Source: Aeromicrobium sp. CnD17-E (GTDB lineage Bacteria; Actinomycetota; Actinomycetes; Propionibacteriales; Nocardioidaceae). From it: a DNA stretch of 64,000 nucleotides. Under the pieces are notes generated by a model. It saw nothing but the letters and a program-made list of their open reading frames with translations, did not search any database and was not told where the DNA came from. Positions within the stretch are counted from its first letter, which is position 1, and each line of letters begins with the position of its first letter. The DNA lies in NCBI RefSeq assembly GCF_024124745.1, contig NZ_JAMXRU010000001.1, positions 1-64,000 of the forward strand, given 5' to 3'. This document shows, one piece after another, positions 44,319 through 52,309 of this stretch. Made by a program: the position numbers and the translations under genes.

Positions 44319-45425
44319 ATGGGTTCGGCGAACCACCAGATCCGCGTCGCCATCGTCGGCGTCGGCAACTGCGCCACCTCCCTGATCCAGGGCGTCGAGT
44401 ACTACAAGGACGCTGATCCGGCGGGCACGGTCCCCGGACTCATGCACGTCCAGTTCGGCGACTACCACGTGAGCGACATCGAGTTCGTGGCCGCGTTCGA
44501 CGTCGACGCGAAGAAGGTCGGCTTCGACCTCGCCGACGCCACCACGGCCAGCGAGAACAACACGATCCGCATCACCGACGTCCCGCCGACCGGTGTCACC
44601 GTGCAGCGCGGTCACACGCTCGACGGTCTCGGCAAGTACTACCTCCAGACCATCGAGGAGTCCGACGCCCCCGCGGTCGACGTCGTGCAGGTGCTCAAGG
44701 ACACGCAGGCCGACGTGCTCGTCTCCTACCTGCCGGTGGGCTCGGAGGAGGCCGACAAGTTCTACGCGCAGTGCGCGATCGACGCCAAGGTCGCCTTCGT
44801 CAACGCCCTGCCGGTATTCATCGCCTCCGACCCCGAGTGGGCGAAGAAGTTCGAGGACGCGGGCGTCCCGATCATCGGTGACGACATCAAGAGCCAGGTC
44901 GGCGCGACGATCACGCACCGTGTCATGGCGAAGCTGTTCGAGGACCGCGGCGTCGCGCTGGACCGCACCTACCAGCTGAACGTCGGCGGCAACATGGACT
45001 TCAAGAACATGCTCGAGCGTGAGCGTCTGGAGTCCAAGAAGGTCTCGAAGACGCAGGCCGTCACCTCCAACCTCACCGGCTCGCTGGCCGGCGTGGGCGC
45101 CGACGACCGCAACGTGCACATCGGCCCGTCGGACTACGTGGCGTGGCTCGACGACCGCAAGTGGGCCTACGTGCGCCTCGAGGGTCGCGCGTTCGGCGAC
45201 GTGCCGCTGAACCTGGAGTACAAGCTCGAGGTCTGGGACTCCCCGAACTCGGCCGGCATCATCATCGACGCCATCCGCGCGGCGAAGATCGCCAAGGACC
45301 GCGGTGTCGGCGGCGCGCTGCTGAGCGCGTCGTCCTACCTGATGAAGAGCCCGCCGGAGCAGCGTCCCGACGACGTCGGCCGCCAGCGCCTCGAGGCCTT
45401 CATCTCCGGCACCGAGGAGCGCTGA
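44319..45425 (+). CDS. ino1: Inositol-3-phosphate synthase
   Basis: A 368-residue NAD-dependent enzyme converting glucose 6-phosphate to inositol 3-phosphate, the first step towards phosphatidylinositol and mycothiol in actinobacteria. Motifs are [20 protein letters not shown] (NAD loop, about 9-28), [26 protein letters not shown] and [15 protein letters not shown]. Length is typical for the bacterial type. AAGGAGAA precedes the ATG. A strong hairpin follows the gene. Confidence 0.96.
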   Translation: MGSANHQIRVAIVGVGNCATSLIQGVEYYKDADPAGTVPGLMHVQFGDYHVSDIEFVAAFDVDAKKVGFDLADATTASENNTIRITDVPPTGVTVQRGHTLDGLGKYYLQTIEESDAPAVDVVQVLKDTQADVLVSYLPVGSEEADKFYAQCAIDAKVAFVNALPVFIASDPEWAKKFEDAGVPIIGDDIKSQVGATITHRVMAKLFEDRGVALDRTYQLNVGGNMDFKNMLERERLESKKVSKTQAVTSNLTGSLAGVGADDRNVHIGPSDYVAWLDDRKWAYVRLEGRAFGDVPLNLEYKLEVWDSPNSAGIIIDAIRAAKIAKDRGVGGALLSASSYLMKSPPEQRPDDVGRQRLEAFISGTEER

Positions 45426-45444
45426 CCCGCCACCCTGCGTGACC

Positions 45445-45497
45445 CCGAGGCGGTGTCGCCCGGTCCTCCCCCTGGAAGTCCGGCGACACCGCCTCGG
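45445..45497 (+). terminator. Hairpin after ino1
   Basis: Arms 45445-45460 and 45482-45497 are perfect 16-bp complements (CCGAGGCGGTGTCGCC) with a 21-base loop, starting 20 bases after the ino1 stop. No T tract. Confidence 0.6.
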
Positions 45498-45558
45498 CGC
45501 GTCCGGGCCCGGTCCGCACTACGCTGAACCCGGCCAGACCCCGACCGGAAGGACGCCT

Positions 45559-47172
45559 GTGTCGATCGACCTGCGTCGCGCCGAGCCCGGCCGCGACGGC
45601 GTGTACGCCACCGTGCTCGTCGTCCTCGTGACGCTGCTCGCCCTGCTCGCGTTCCTCGTCGGCACCGACGCCGCCTGGCTGCAGGACGTCGACGACGGCG
45701 TGGCCCGGGAGGCGTTCGACGTGAGCGTCGCGCGACCGTGGCTGGTCGACGTGCTCGAGGTGCTGGCGGTCGTGCTGTCCAACGTCGGCGTCGGCATCGT
45801 CCTGGCCCTGCTGGCAGGCACGGCGCTGGCCCGGCGCGAGTGGCGCATCGCCACCTGGATCGCGCTCAGCGGCGTGGTCGGCATCGGCGGCAACGCCCTG
45901 GTCAAGCTCGTGTTCCAGCGTCCGCGACCGGCGTGGGAGGAGCCGATCCACGAGATCGGCGGCTACTCCTTCCCGAGCGGGCACTCCGCCGGCGCCGGCG
46001 TGCTGTTCACGGTCCTCGCGCTGCTGACCATCGTGCTGACCGGCCGCGGGTGGCGGCGTCGACTGCTGATCACGCTGTGGGTCCTGCTGGCGCTCGTGAC
46101 GGCCGCCGACCGTGTGCTCCTCGGCGTGCACTACCTCTCCGACGTCACCGCCGGCCTGACCCTCGGCACGCTGGTCACGCTCGTGCTCTGGCTGGCGGTC
46201 GCGACCGACGCGACCCGGCTCCCGCCGGAGCTCGCGGTGGTCACGGGCACGGGCCGCAAGCGCGTGGCGGTCGTCCTCAACCCTTCCAAGCTGACCGACG
46301 TCGAGGAGTTCAAGGGCCTCGTGCGCCTGGTCGCCGGCCAGCACGGCTGGAACGAGCCGGCCTGGTTCGAGACGACGGTCGAGGACCCCGGCTACGGCCA
46401 GACCGAGGCGGCGCTCGAGGCCGACGCCGACCTCATCATCGCCGCCGGCGGCGACGGCACCGTGCGCGCGGTGTGCGAGGAGGCCGCCCGCACCGGTGTG
46501 GCCGTCGCGATCATCCCGCAGGGCACCGGCAACCTGCTGGCGCGCAACCTCGGCATCCCGCTCAACCCGCGCGACGCCCTCGAGGTGGCGTTCGGCGGCC
46601 AGGACAAGGCCATCGACCTCGCGCGGTTCAGCACCGACGCCGGCGTCGAGACCAGCTTCCTCGTCATGGCGGGCCTCGGCATGGACGCGATGATCATGAC
46701 CGGCGTCAACGACGAGCTGAAGAAGAAGGTCGGCTGGGTCGCCTACGTCGTCTCGGGCGTCAAGGCGCTGCGCTACTCCGGCACCAAGGTCACGATCACC
46801 GTCGACGACGGCGAGCCGCGCACGTTCCGCGCACGCACGGTCGTCATCGGCAACGTCGGCTACCTGCAGGCGGGGCTGCCGCTGCTGCCGGAGGCGCAGA
46901 TCGACGACGGTGAGCTCGACGTCGTGGTGATCGCGCCGCGTCGGTTCTTCGGGTGGGTGTCGATCGCGGTCCGCGTGATCACCCGCCGCAAGCGCACCAA
47001 CGACCGTCTCGACCGGTTCACCGGACGCCGGGTGCACGTGAAGGCCACCGGCCCGACCCCGATGCAGCTCGACGGCGACCCCGTCGACGAGGGCACCGAG
47101 ATCACCGCCGAGGTCCGACCCGGCGTGCTGCTCGTGCGGGTGCCGGTGGCCCCGACCGTGCAGAAGGGCTGA
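45559..47172 (+). CDS. PAP2 phosphatase - diacylglycerol kinase fusion
   Basis: A 537-residue membrane protein. The first ~215 residues form a six-helix PAP2 domain with all three phosphatase motifs: KLVFQRPRP, PSGHSAGAG and DRVLLGVHYLSDV. The remaining ~310 residues are a DAGK/YegS-type lipid or sphingosine kinase domain with GGDGTVRAVCEE, PQGTGNLLARNLGIP and the C-terminal QLDGDPV. One chain thus combines a lipid phosphate phosphatase with a lipid kinase, suggesting a role in phosphatidate or undecaprenyl-phosphate recycling. GGAAGGA precedes the GTG start. Confidence 0.88.
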   Translation: MSIDLRRAEPGRDGVYATVLVVLVTLLALLAFLVGTDAAWLQDVDDGVAREAFDVSVARPWLVDVLEVLAVVLSNVGVGIVLALLAGTALARREWRIATWIALSGVVGIGGNALVKLVFQRPRPAWEEPIHEIGGYSFPSGHSAGAGVLFTVLALLTIVLTGRGWRRRLLITLWVLLALVTAADRVLLGVHYLSDVTAGLTLGTLVTLVLWLAVATDATRLPPELAVVTGTGRKRVAVVLNPSKLTDVEEFKGLVRLVAGQHGWNEPAWFETTVEDPGYGQTEAALEADADLIIAAGGDGTVRAVCEEAARTGVAVAIIPQGTGNLLARNLGIPLNPRDALEVAFGGQDKAIDLARFSTDAGVETSFLVMAGLGMDAMIMTGVNDELKKKVGWVAYVVSGVKALRYSGTKVTITVDDGEPRTFRARTVVIGNVGYLQAGLPLLPEAQIDDGELDVVVIAPRRFFGWVSIAVRVITRRKRTNDRLDRFTGRRVHVKATGPTPMQLDGDPVDEGTEITAEVRPGVLLVRVPVAPTVQKG

Positions 47173-47187
47173 CGTCGCCCGAGCAGG

Positions 47188-48216
47188 TCAGACGGCGTCG
47201 AGCTCGGCGCGGATCGACGTCTTCACCGCGTCGGGGGCGAACGACGCGTCGACCGCCGCCCGCGCGAGGTCGACGACGCCGGGGCGGTCGAGCGACAACA
47301 GGTCGGCCGCCACGGCGTACTCACGAGTGAGGGTCGTGCCGAACATCGGCGGGTCGTCGCTGTTGATCGTGACCGGGACGCCCGCGGCGACGAGCGCCGG
47401 CAGGGGGTGCTCGTCGAGCGAGGGCGTCGACCGGGTGCAGACGTTCGACGTCGGGCACACCTCGAGCACGATGCCGCGCTCGGCGAGCAGTTCCATGAGC
47501 GCGGGGTCCTGCACCGCTGCGATGCCGTGGCCGATGCGCTCGGCACCGAGGTGCTCGATCGCGTCGCGGATCGTCTGGGGTCCGGTCGACTCCCCCGCGT
47601 GCGGGACGCTGTGCAGCCCGGCCGCGCGCGCCGCCGCGAAGTGCTCCGCGAACTGCGGGCGGGGCACGCCGATCTCGGGCCCGCCCAGGCCGAAGCCGAC
47701 GAGGGCGTCGGGTGCGTGGTTCAGGGCGACGTCGAGCGTGACGTCGGCGGCCTCGAGGCCGGACTCGCCGGGGATGTCGAAGATCCACCGGAGCACGAGG
47801 CCGGTGTCGGCCTCGACCCGACGCCGCGCGTCCTCGACGGCCTCGAGGTACGCCTCGACGGGGATGCCGCGGACGATCGACGTGTACGGGGTGAGCGTCA
47901 GCTCCGCGTAGCGCACGTTCTGCGCCGCGAGGTCGGTGCCGACCTCGTGCGTGAGGGTCCAGATGTCGTCGGGGGTGCGCAGCAGGTCGACGACCGACAG
48001 GTAGACCTCGACGAAGTGCGCGAAGTCGGTGAAGCGGAAGTAGTCGGCGAGCGCGGTGGGGTTCGTGGGCACCGGGGTGCTGCCCTCGTGCCGGGCCGCC
48101 AGCTCCGCGACGGCGTCGACGGAGGCGGAGCCGACGTGGTGCACGTGCAGCTCGGCCTTCGGCAGGCCCTGCAGGAACGCGAGGTCGACCGACTCGACGT
48201 CCTGCGGCCCGCTCAC
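47188..48216 (-). CDS. Adenosine deaminase family protein
   Basis: A 342-residue amidohydrolase with zinc ligands in LPKAELHVHHVGSAS (about 14-28), HAGESTGP (about 200-207), GHGIAAVQD and NSDDPPMFGT (about 289-298). The HVHHVGSAS form, instead of HxHLDG, is the version found in Streptomyces homologues annotated as adenosine deaminase. It deaminates purine nucleosides or related bases in the cytoplasm. The GTG start overlaps the FHA-like gene stop by four bases (GTGA). Confidence 0.85.
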   Translation of the reverse strand: MSGPQDVESVDLAFLQGLPKAELHVHHVGSASVDAVAELAARHEGSTPVPTNPTALADYFRFTDFAHFVEVYLSVVDLLRTPDDIWTLTHEVGTDLAAQNVRYAELTLTPYTSIVRGIPVEAYLEAVEDARRRVEADTGLVLRWIFDIPGESGLEAADVTLDVALNHAPDALVGFGLGGPEIGVPRPQFAEHFAAARAAGLHSVPHAGESTGPQTIRDAIEHLGAERIGHGIAAVQDPALMELLAERGIVLEVCPTSNVCTRSTPSLDEHPLPALVAAGVPVTINSDDPPMFGTTLTREYAVAADLLSLDRPGVVDLARAAVDASFAPDAVKTSIRAELDAV

Positions 48217-48647
48217 GGCTGCTCGGTGGTGTCGTCGGGGTCCGGCACCAGGGTGAGGTGCGGCTGCGCGGCCTGCTGCCGCTCGACGACGCTGCCGCGG
48301 TCGGCGAACTCGACCTCGAGCGACAGCACGTTCTCGTCCTGCAGGTCGAAGGTCACCCGCCGCGCGGTCGCGGTGAGGTTGCCGGCCTTGCCCTCGGCGA
48401 GCCACTCGGTGCTGCCGTCGTCGCTGACCAGGCCGACCCGCGCCTGCTCGCCGCGCTGACCGCGGAAGACGACGGGGCCCGGGCCGCTGTCGCGGATGAC
48501 GAGCGCACCGCGGCTGACCCGCCGGTCGTCGGTCTCGACGGTGGGGGACTCGTCGCCGCCGACCCGCCCGAACGACCACTTCTGGTCGACGAGGACGACG
48601 TCCTCCCCGGACCTGCCGTCACTGACCTCGTACCTGACGATCAACAC
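48213..48647 (-). CDS. FHA-like hypothetical protein
   Basis: A 144-residue beta-rich soluble protein. The section WSFGRVGGDESPTVETDDRRVSRGALVIRDSG resembles the core of a forkhead-associated domain (GR ... S.R.. ..), which binds phosphothreonine. The C-terminal tail is charged. The GTG start is chosen at VLIVRYEV, where the beta-structure begins. It is co-translated with the deaminase gene. The FHA call is by pattern only. Confidence 0.55.
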   Translation of the reverse strand: MLIVRYEVSDGRSGEDVVLVDQKWSFGRVGGDESPTVETDDRRVSRGALVIRDSGPGPVVFRGQRGEQARVGLVSDDGSTEWLAEGKAGNLTATARRVTFDLQDENVLSLEVEFADRGSVVERQQAAQPHLTLVPDPDDTTEQP

Positions 48648-48703
48648 ACCCTGCAGTCTAGGGCGGGTCCGACAGGGCCCGCGCGACGGACCGCCCCGCC
48701 CGC

Positions 48704-48800
48704 GCAGGTTTACGTGGGGCCCCACCCGAACCTGCAAGAACCCCGCATGTTTGCGGTGGGGAGAGCCACTTTTGGTGGGGCCCCACCCAAACGGGCTCTC
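48704..48800. repeat. Two hairpins sharing a TGGGGCCCCA centre
   Basis: The first is GCAGGTT (48704-48710) / AACCTGC (48729-48735); the second is GAGAGCC (48761-48767) / GGCTCTC (48794-48800). Each encloses the same palindrome TGGGGCCCCA. The outer stems differ in sequence. They lie between the GH65 gene end and the FHA-like gene start. Confidence 0.6.
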
Positions 48801-48815
48801 GCGGGCGAGGGTGGG

Positions 48816-51353
48816 TCAGGCGCCGGGGACGATGGCGGAGATGATCGTGCCGTCGGAGCGGCGGGTGCCGATGGGGCTGGGCGGCTCGCCCTCCAGGCGC
48901 GGACCCTGACCGTCCAGCGGCACGGTGACCGGTGCGTCGGGCCCGACCACGACCTCGGCGCCCCGGACCTCGAACGCCAGGTGGCCCTGGCCGTCCTCGA
49001 CCACGAGCTCGAGCTCGTCGGGACGCACGGTCACGCGCACGCGGGTGCCGCGCAGGGTGAGCCGGTAGGTGAGCGACTCCCAGTCGTCGGGCAGGCGCGG
49101 GTCCATCGTCCACTGGCCTGCGCCGAGGTCGCGGAAGCCGCCGAACCCGGCCGCGACCGCGCTCCACACCCCACCCGTCGACGCGACGTGCACGCCGTCG
49201 GACGTGTTCCCGTGCCGGTCGGCGAGGTCGACGAACAGCGCGGACAGGAAGTAGCGGTACGCGAGGTCGTGGTAGCCGACCTCGGAGGCGATGATCGACT
49301 GCACGACCGCCGACAACGTCGAGTCGCCCGTGGTGATCGGGTCGTAGTACTCGAAGTCGGCGCGCTTCTGCTCGGGCGTGAAGTCCTCACCCTGCAGGAA
49401 GAGCGCCAGCACGACGTCGGCCTGCTTCAGCACCTGGAACCGGTAGATGACGAGCGGGTGGTAGTTCAGCAGGAGGGGACGCTTGTCGAGCGGCGTGTGG
49501 TCGAGGTCCCACATCTCGCGCTCGAGGAAGTGCGAGTCCTGCGGGTGGATGCCGAGGTGCTCGTCGAACGGGATGCTCATGTTGCGCGCCGCGCGACCCC
49601 ACTCCTCGACCTCCTCGTCGGTGAGCGAGAGCCGCGCCTTCGCGTCGGCGTACGCCGAGGGGTTCACGTCACGCAGCGTGCGCACCGCCTCGGCGGCCCG
49701 CCGCAGGTTGAAGCGCGCCATGACGTTCGTGTACAGGTTGTCGTTCACGACCGTCGTGTACTCGTCGGGCCCCGTGACGCCGTGGATGTGGAAGGTGCTG
49801 CCCTCCTCGCTGCGCCAGAAGCCGAGGTCGGCCCAGAGCCGGGCGGTCTCCACGAACACGTCGATGCCCTCGCGGTCGAGGAACTCGACGTCGCCCGTGG
49901 CCCCGACGTACTGGCTCAGCGCGTACGCGATGTCGGCGTCGATGTGGTACTGCGCGGTGCCCGCCGCGTAGTAGGCCGACGCCTCCTCGCCGTTGATGGT
50001 GCGCCAGGGGAACAGCGCGCCCTTCTGCGCGAGCTGGCCGGCACGGCGACGTGCCGCGTCGAGCAGCGAGTAGCGGAAGCGCAGCGCGTTCCGCGCGGCC
50101 CGCGGCGTGGTGTACGTCAGGAACGGCATGACGTAGACCTCGGTGTCCCAGAAGTAGTGGCCGCCGTAGCCGGACCCGGTGACGCCCTTGGCCGGGATGC
50201 CCTGGCCCTCCGCGCGGGCCGCGGCCTGCATGATCGAGAACAGGTTCCAGCGGATCGCCTGCTGCACCTCGGGCTGGCCGGGCACCTCCACGTCGGCGCG
50301 CGTCCAGAACGCGTCCAGCCACGCACGCTGCTCGGCCCGCAGCTCGGGCACGCCGAGGTCGCGGGCGCGGTCGAGGGTGCGACGGCAGCGGTCGAGCAGC
50401 TCGCGCGACGGCACGCCGCGCGACGTGTGGTACGCGACGGTCTTCGTGAGCCGGACGGGCACGCCGGGCTGCGCCGCGATCCGGTAGGTGGTCTTCGCGA
50501 GGTCCTCGCCCGTGACCACGCGGCTCGTGAACTCGTTCTCGGTGACGATGTCGTGGTCGGCCATGACGCCGAGCGTCATGCCGCTCTCGGCGCACCGGAA
50601 GCCGAGCGCGACCCGGCCAGTGCCCGCGTCGCCCTCGTTCGTCTGCGGCTCCAGCACCCGACGGGTGAGCTGCTCGGCCTTGCGCGGGTCGCTCCCCTCG
50701 CCCATGGCCTTGTGCCGCACGTGGTACTCGTCCTCGCCGTCCTGGCGGTTGAGGATCTGCGAGGAGATCGCGACGGGGGCCGGGTCGTCGAGCAGGGTCA
50801 CCTCGAACGTCATCACCGCGAGGTGCTTCTGCTCGAGGCTGACCATGCGCGTGGACTCCACCAGCACCCGCTTGCCCGACGGGGTGCGCCACAGCAGGCG
50901 ACGTCGGAGGACACCGTCGCGCAGGTCGAGGGAGCGCTCGTACTCGTGCAGGTCGGCCACCGAGAGCAGCAGCGGCTCGTCGTCGACGTAGAGCCGGATG
51001 ATCTTCGCGTCGGGGGCGTTGACGATCGTCTGCCCGACGCGCGCGAACCCGAACGCCTCCTCGGCGTGCTGGATCGGCCACGTCTCGTGGAAGCCGTTCA
51101 CGAAGGTGCCGTGGGTGTGGGAGTCGCGGCCCTCCTCGACGTTGCCGCGCAGCCCGAGGTAGCCGTTGCCGACGGCGAACAGCGTCTCGGTGAGGCCGAG
51201 GTCGCCGGCGTCGTAGCGGCGCTCGGTGAGCCGCCACTCGTCGGCGGGCCAGCGCGAGCGGTCGAGGAAGTCGCGCACGGGCGGCGCCTCGTGCGACGGT
51301 CCGAGGCCGCGGTCCTCGTCGATGTGCTCCGTGGGCTGGTCGAGCGGCGACAT
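48816..51353 (-). CDS. Glycoside hydrolase family 65 phosphorylase
   Basis: An 845-residue enzyme of the maltose/trehalose/kojibiose phosphorylase family. It has an N-terminal beta-sandwich (YDAGDLGLTETLFAVGNGYLGLRGN), an (alpha/alpha)6 barrel with GGHYFWDTEVYVMPFLT and the catalytic acid in HGVTGPDEYTTVVNDNLYTNV (about 500-515), and a C-terminal jelly-roll. It would phosphorolyse an alpha-linked disaccharide to glucose and beta-glucose 1-phosphate. Coupled (TGATG) to a beta-phosphoglucomutase gene, which uses that product. The disaccharide cannot be told from sequence alone; neighbouring trehalose genes favour trehalose or maltose. Confidence 0.9.
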   Translation of the reverse strand: MSPLDQPTEHIDEDRGLGPSHEAPPVRDFLDRSRWPADEWRLTERRYDAGDLGLTETLFAVGNGYLGLRGNVEEGRDSHTHGTFVNGFHETWPIQHAEEAFGFARVGQTIVNAPDAKIIRLYVDDEPLLLSVADLHEYERSLDLRDGVLRRRLLWRTPSGKRVLVESTRMVSLEQKHLAVMTFEVTLLDDPAPVAISSQILNRQDGEDEYHVRHKAMGEGSDPRKAEQLTRRVLEPQTNEGDAGTGRVALGFRCAESGMTLGVMADHDIVTENEFTSRVVTGEDLAKTTYRIAAQPGVPVRLTKTVAYHTSRGVPSRELLDRCRRTLDRARDLGVPELRAEQRAWLDAFWTRADVEVPGQPEVQQAIRWNLFSIMQAAARAEGQGIPAKGVTGSGYGGHYFWDTEVYVMPFLTYTTPRAARNALRFRYSLLDAARRRAGQLAQKGALFPWRTINGEEASAYYAAGTAQYHIDADIAYALSQYVGATGDVEFLDREGIDVFVETARLWADLGFWRSEEGSTFHIHGVTGPDEYTTVVNDNLYTNVMARFNLRRAAEAVRTLRDVNPSAYADAKARLSLTDEEVEEWGRAARNMSIPFDEHLGIHPQDSHFLEREMWDLDHTPLDKRPLLLNYHPLVIYRFQVLKQADVVLALFLQGEDFTPEQKRADFEYYDPITTGDSTLSAVVQSIIASEVGYHDLAYRYFLSALFVDLADRHGNTSDGVHVASTGGVWSAVAAGFGGFRDLGAGQWTMDPRLPDDWESLTYRLTLRGTRVRVTVRPDELELVVEDGQGHLAFEVRGAEVVVGPDAPVTVPLDGQGPRLEGEPPSPIGTRRSDGTIISAIVPGA

Positions 51354-52063
51354 CAGACGAGCTCCTGCAGGTCGTCGACGACGACGTCGGCGCCGTGCTC
51401 GCGCAGCGCGTCGGCGCCTGCCCCACGGTCGACCCCGACGACGAGTCCGAAGCGTCCGGCCCGACCCGCCGCCACGCCCGACGTCGCGTCCTCGAGCACC
51501 ACCGCGCGCGAGGGCTCGACGTCGAGCTGCTGCCCGGCGAACAGGAACGTGTCGGGGGCCGGCTTGCCCGCCAGCTGACGGTCGGCGGCGACGGCACCGT
51601 CGACGATGATCGGGAACCGCTCGATGAGGCCGGCGGCGCGCAGCACCTTCGGCGCGTTGCGCGAGCTGGACACCACCGCCACGCGCGTGCCGCGGTCGGC
51701 GAGCGCGTCGAGCAGGGCGACGGAGCCGGGGTAGGCCTCCACGCCGTCGCGCTCGAGGATCTCCTCGAAGAGGACGTTCTTGCGGTTGCCGAGCCCGCCG
51801 ACCGTCTCCTCCTCGGGCGCGTCGTCGGGCGTGCCCTCGGGCAGCTCGATGCCGCGCGACTCCAGGAAGGAGCGGACGCCGTCGTAGCGCGGCTTGCCGT
51901 CGACGTAGCGGTAGTAGTCGTCGTCGGTGTACGGCTCCTCGACACCCCGCTCCGTCAGCACGTCGTTGAACATCTTGTCCCAGGCGCGCCGGTGCACCTC
52001 GGCGGTCGGCGTGATCACGCCGTCGAGGTCGAAGAGGGCCGCGTCGTAATCGCTCCAGTCCAC
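51353..52063 (-). CDS. Beta-phosphoglucomutase-type HAD hydrolase
   Basis: A 236-residue HAD protein with the D-x-D nucleophile motif ALFDLDGVITPTAEVHRRAW (about 8-27), a helical cap, SSSRNAPKVLRAAGL and motif III/IV KPAPDTFLFAGQQL ... VLEDATSGVAAGRA. It interconverts beta-glucose 1-phosphate and glucose 6-phosphate. The GTG at 52063 is preferred over one at 52096 because a TACGCT box lies six bases before it (52070-52075, minus). It is the first gene of a two-gene operon with GH65. Confidence 0.88.
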   Translation of the reverse strand: MDWSDYDAALFDLDGVITPTAEVHRRAWDKMFNDVLTERGVEEPYTDDDYYRYVDGKPRYDGVRSFLESRGIELPEGTPDDAPEEETVGGLGNRKNVLFEEILERDGVEAYPGSVALLDALADRGTRVAVVSSSRNAPKVLRAAGLIERFPIIVDGAVAADRQLAGKPAPDTFLFAGQQLDVEPSRAVVLEDATSGVAAGRAGRFGLVVGVDRGAGADALREHGADVVVDDLQELV

Positions 52064-52131
52064 GCGAGAAGCGTAGGCCGGTCTCGTGTCGGCCACGTGA
52101 ACGGTGTCGAGTTCGGGTACGGAGGTCGACG

Positions 52132-52207
52132 CTTCTGCGTTCGCAACGGGATCCCGTCGTGGACGCAGGATCGTCCGAGCCCGGACACACGGATCCAGAC
52201 CCTTGCG
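52132..52207 (+). repeat. 76-bp element related to 23763-23838
   Basis: Ungapped comparison with 23763-23838 gives about two thirds identity, with fixed blocks CTTCTGC, ACGGGATCCCG, ACGCAG and CTTGCG. It lies between the divergent beta-phosphoglucomutase and malQ genes. Both copies are in non-coding DNA. Confidence 0.5.
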
Positions 52208-52309
52208 TGCCCTCGGCGCAGCTCGCGACGGCCCGTCCCGCGCGTGCGTCGGGACACACGGACCTCACCGAAGTGGTGGGCGGGGCCGGTCGCGACCATG
52301 CTGGGCGTC

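Noticed and set aside
48258-51578. A 1106-codon open frame on the plus strand opposite the GH65 gene
   Set aside because: It is a shadow: composition is Arg/Val/Glu-rich without motifs, while the minus-strand GH65 frame has clear catalytic motifs. Long antisense frames are expected at this GC content.
52064-52309. A gene in the 246-bp gap between beta-phosphoglucomutase and malQ
   Set aside because: Short frames only, no ribosome site, and the stretch contains a non-coding unit related to 23763-23838.
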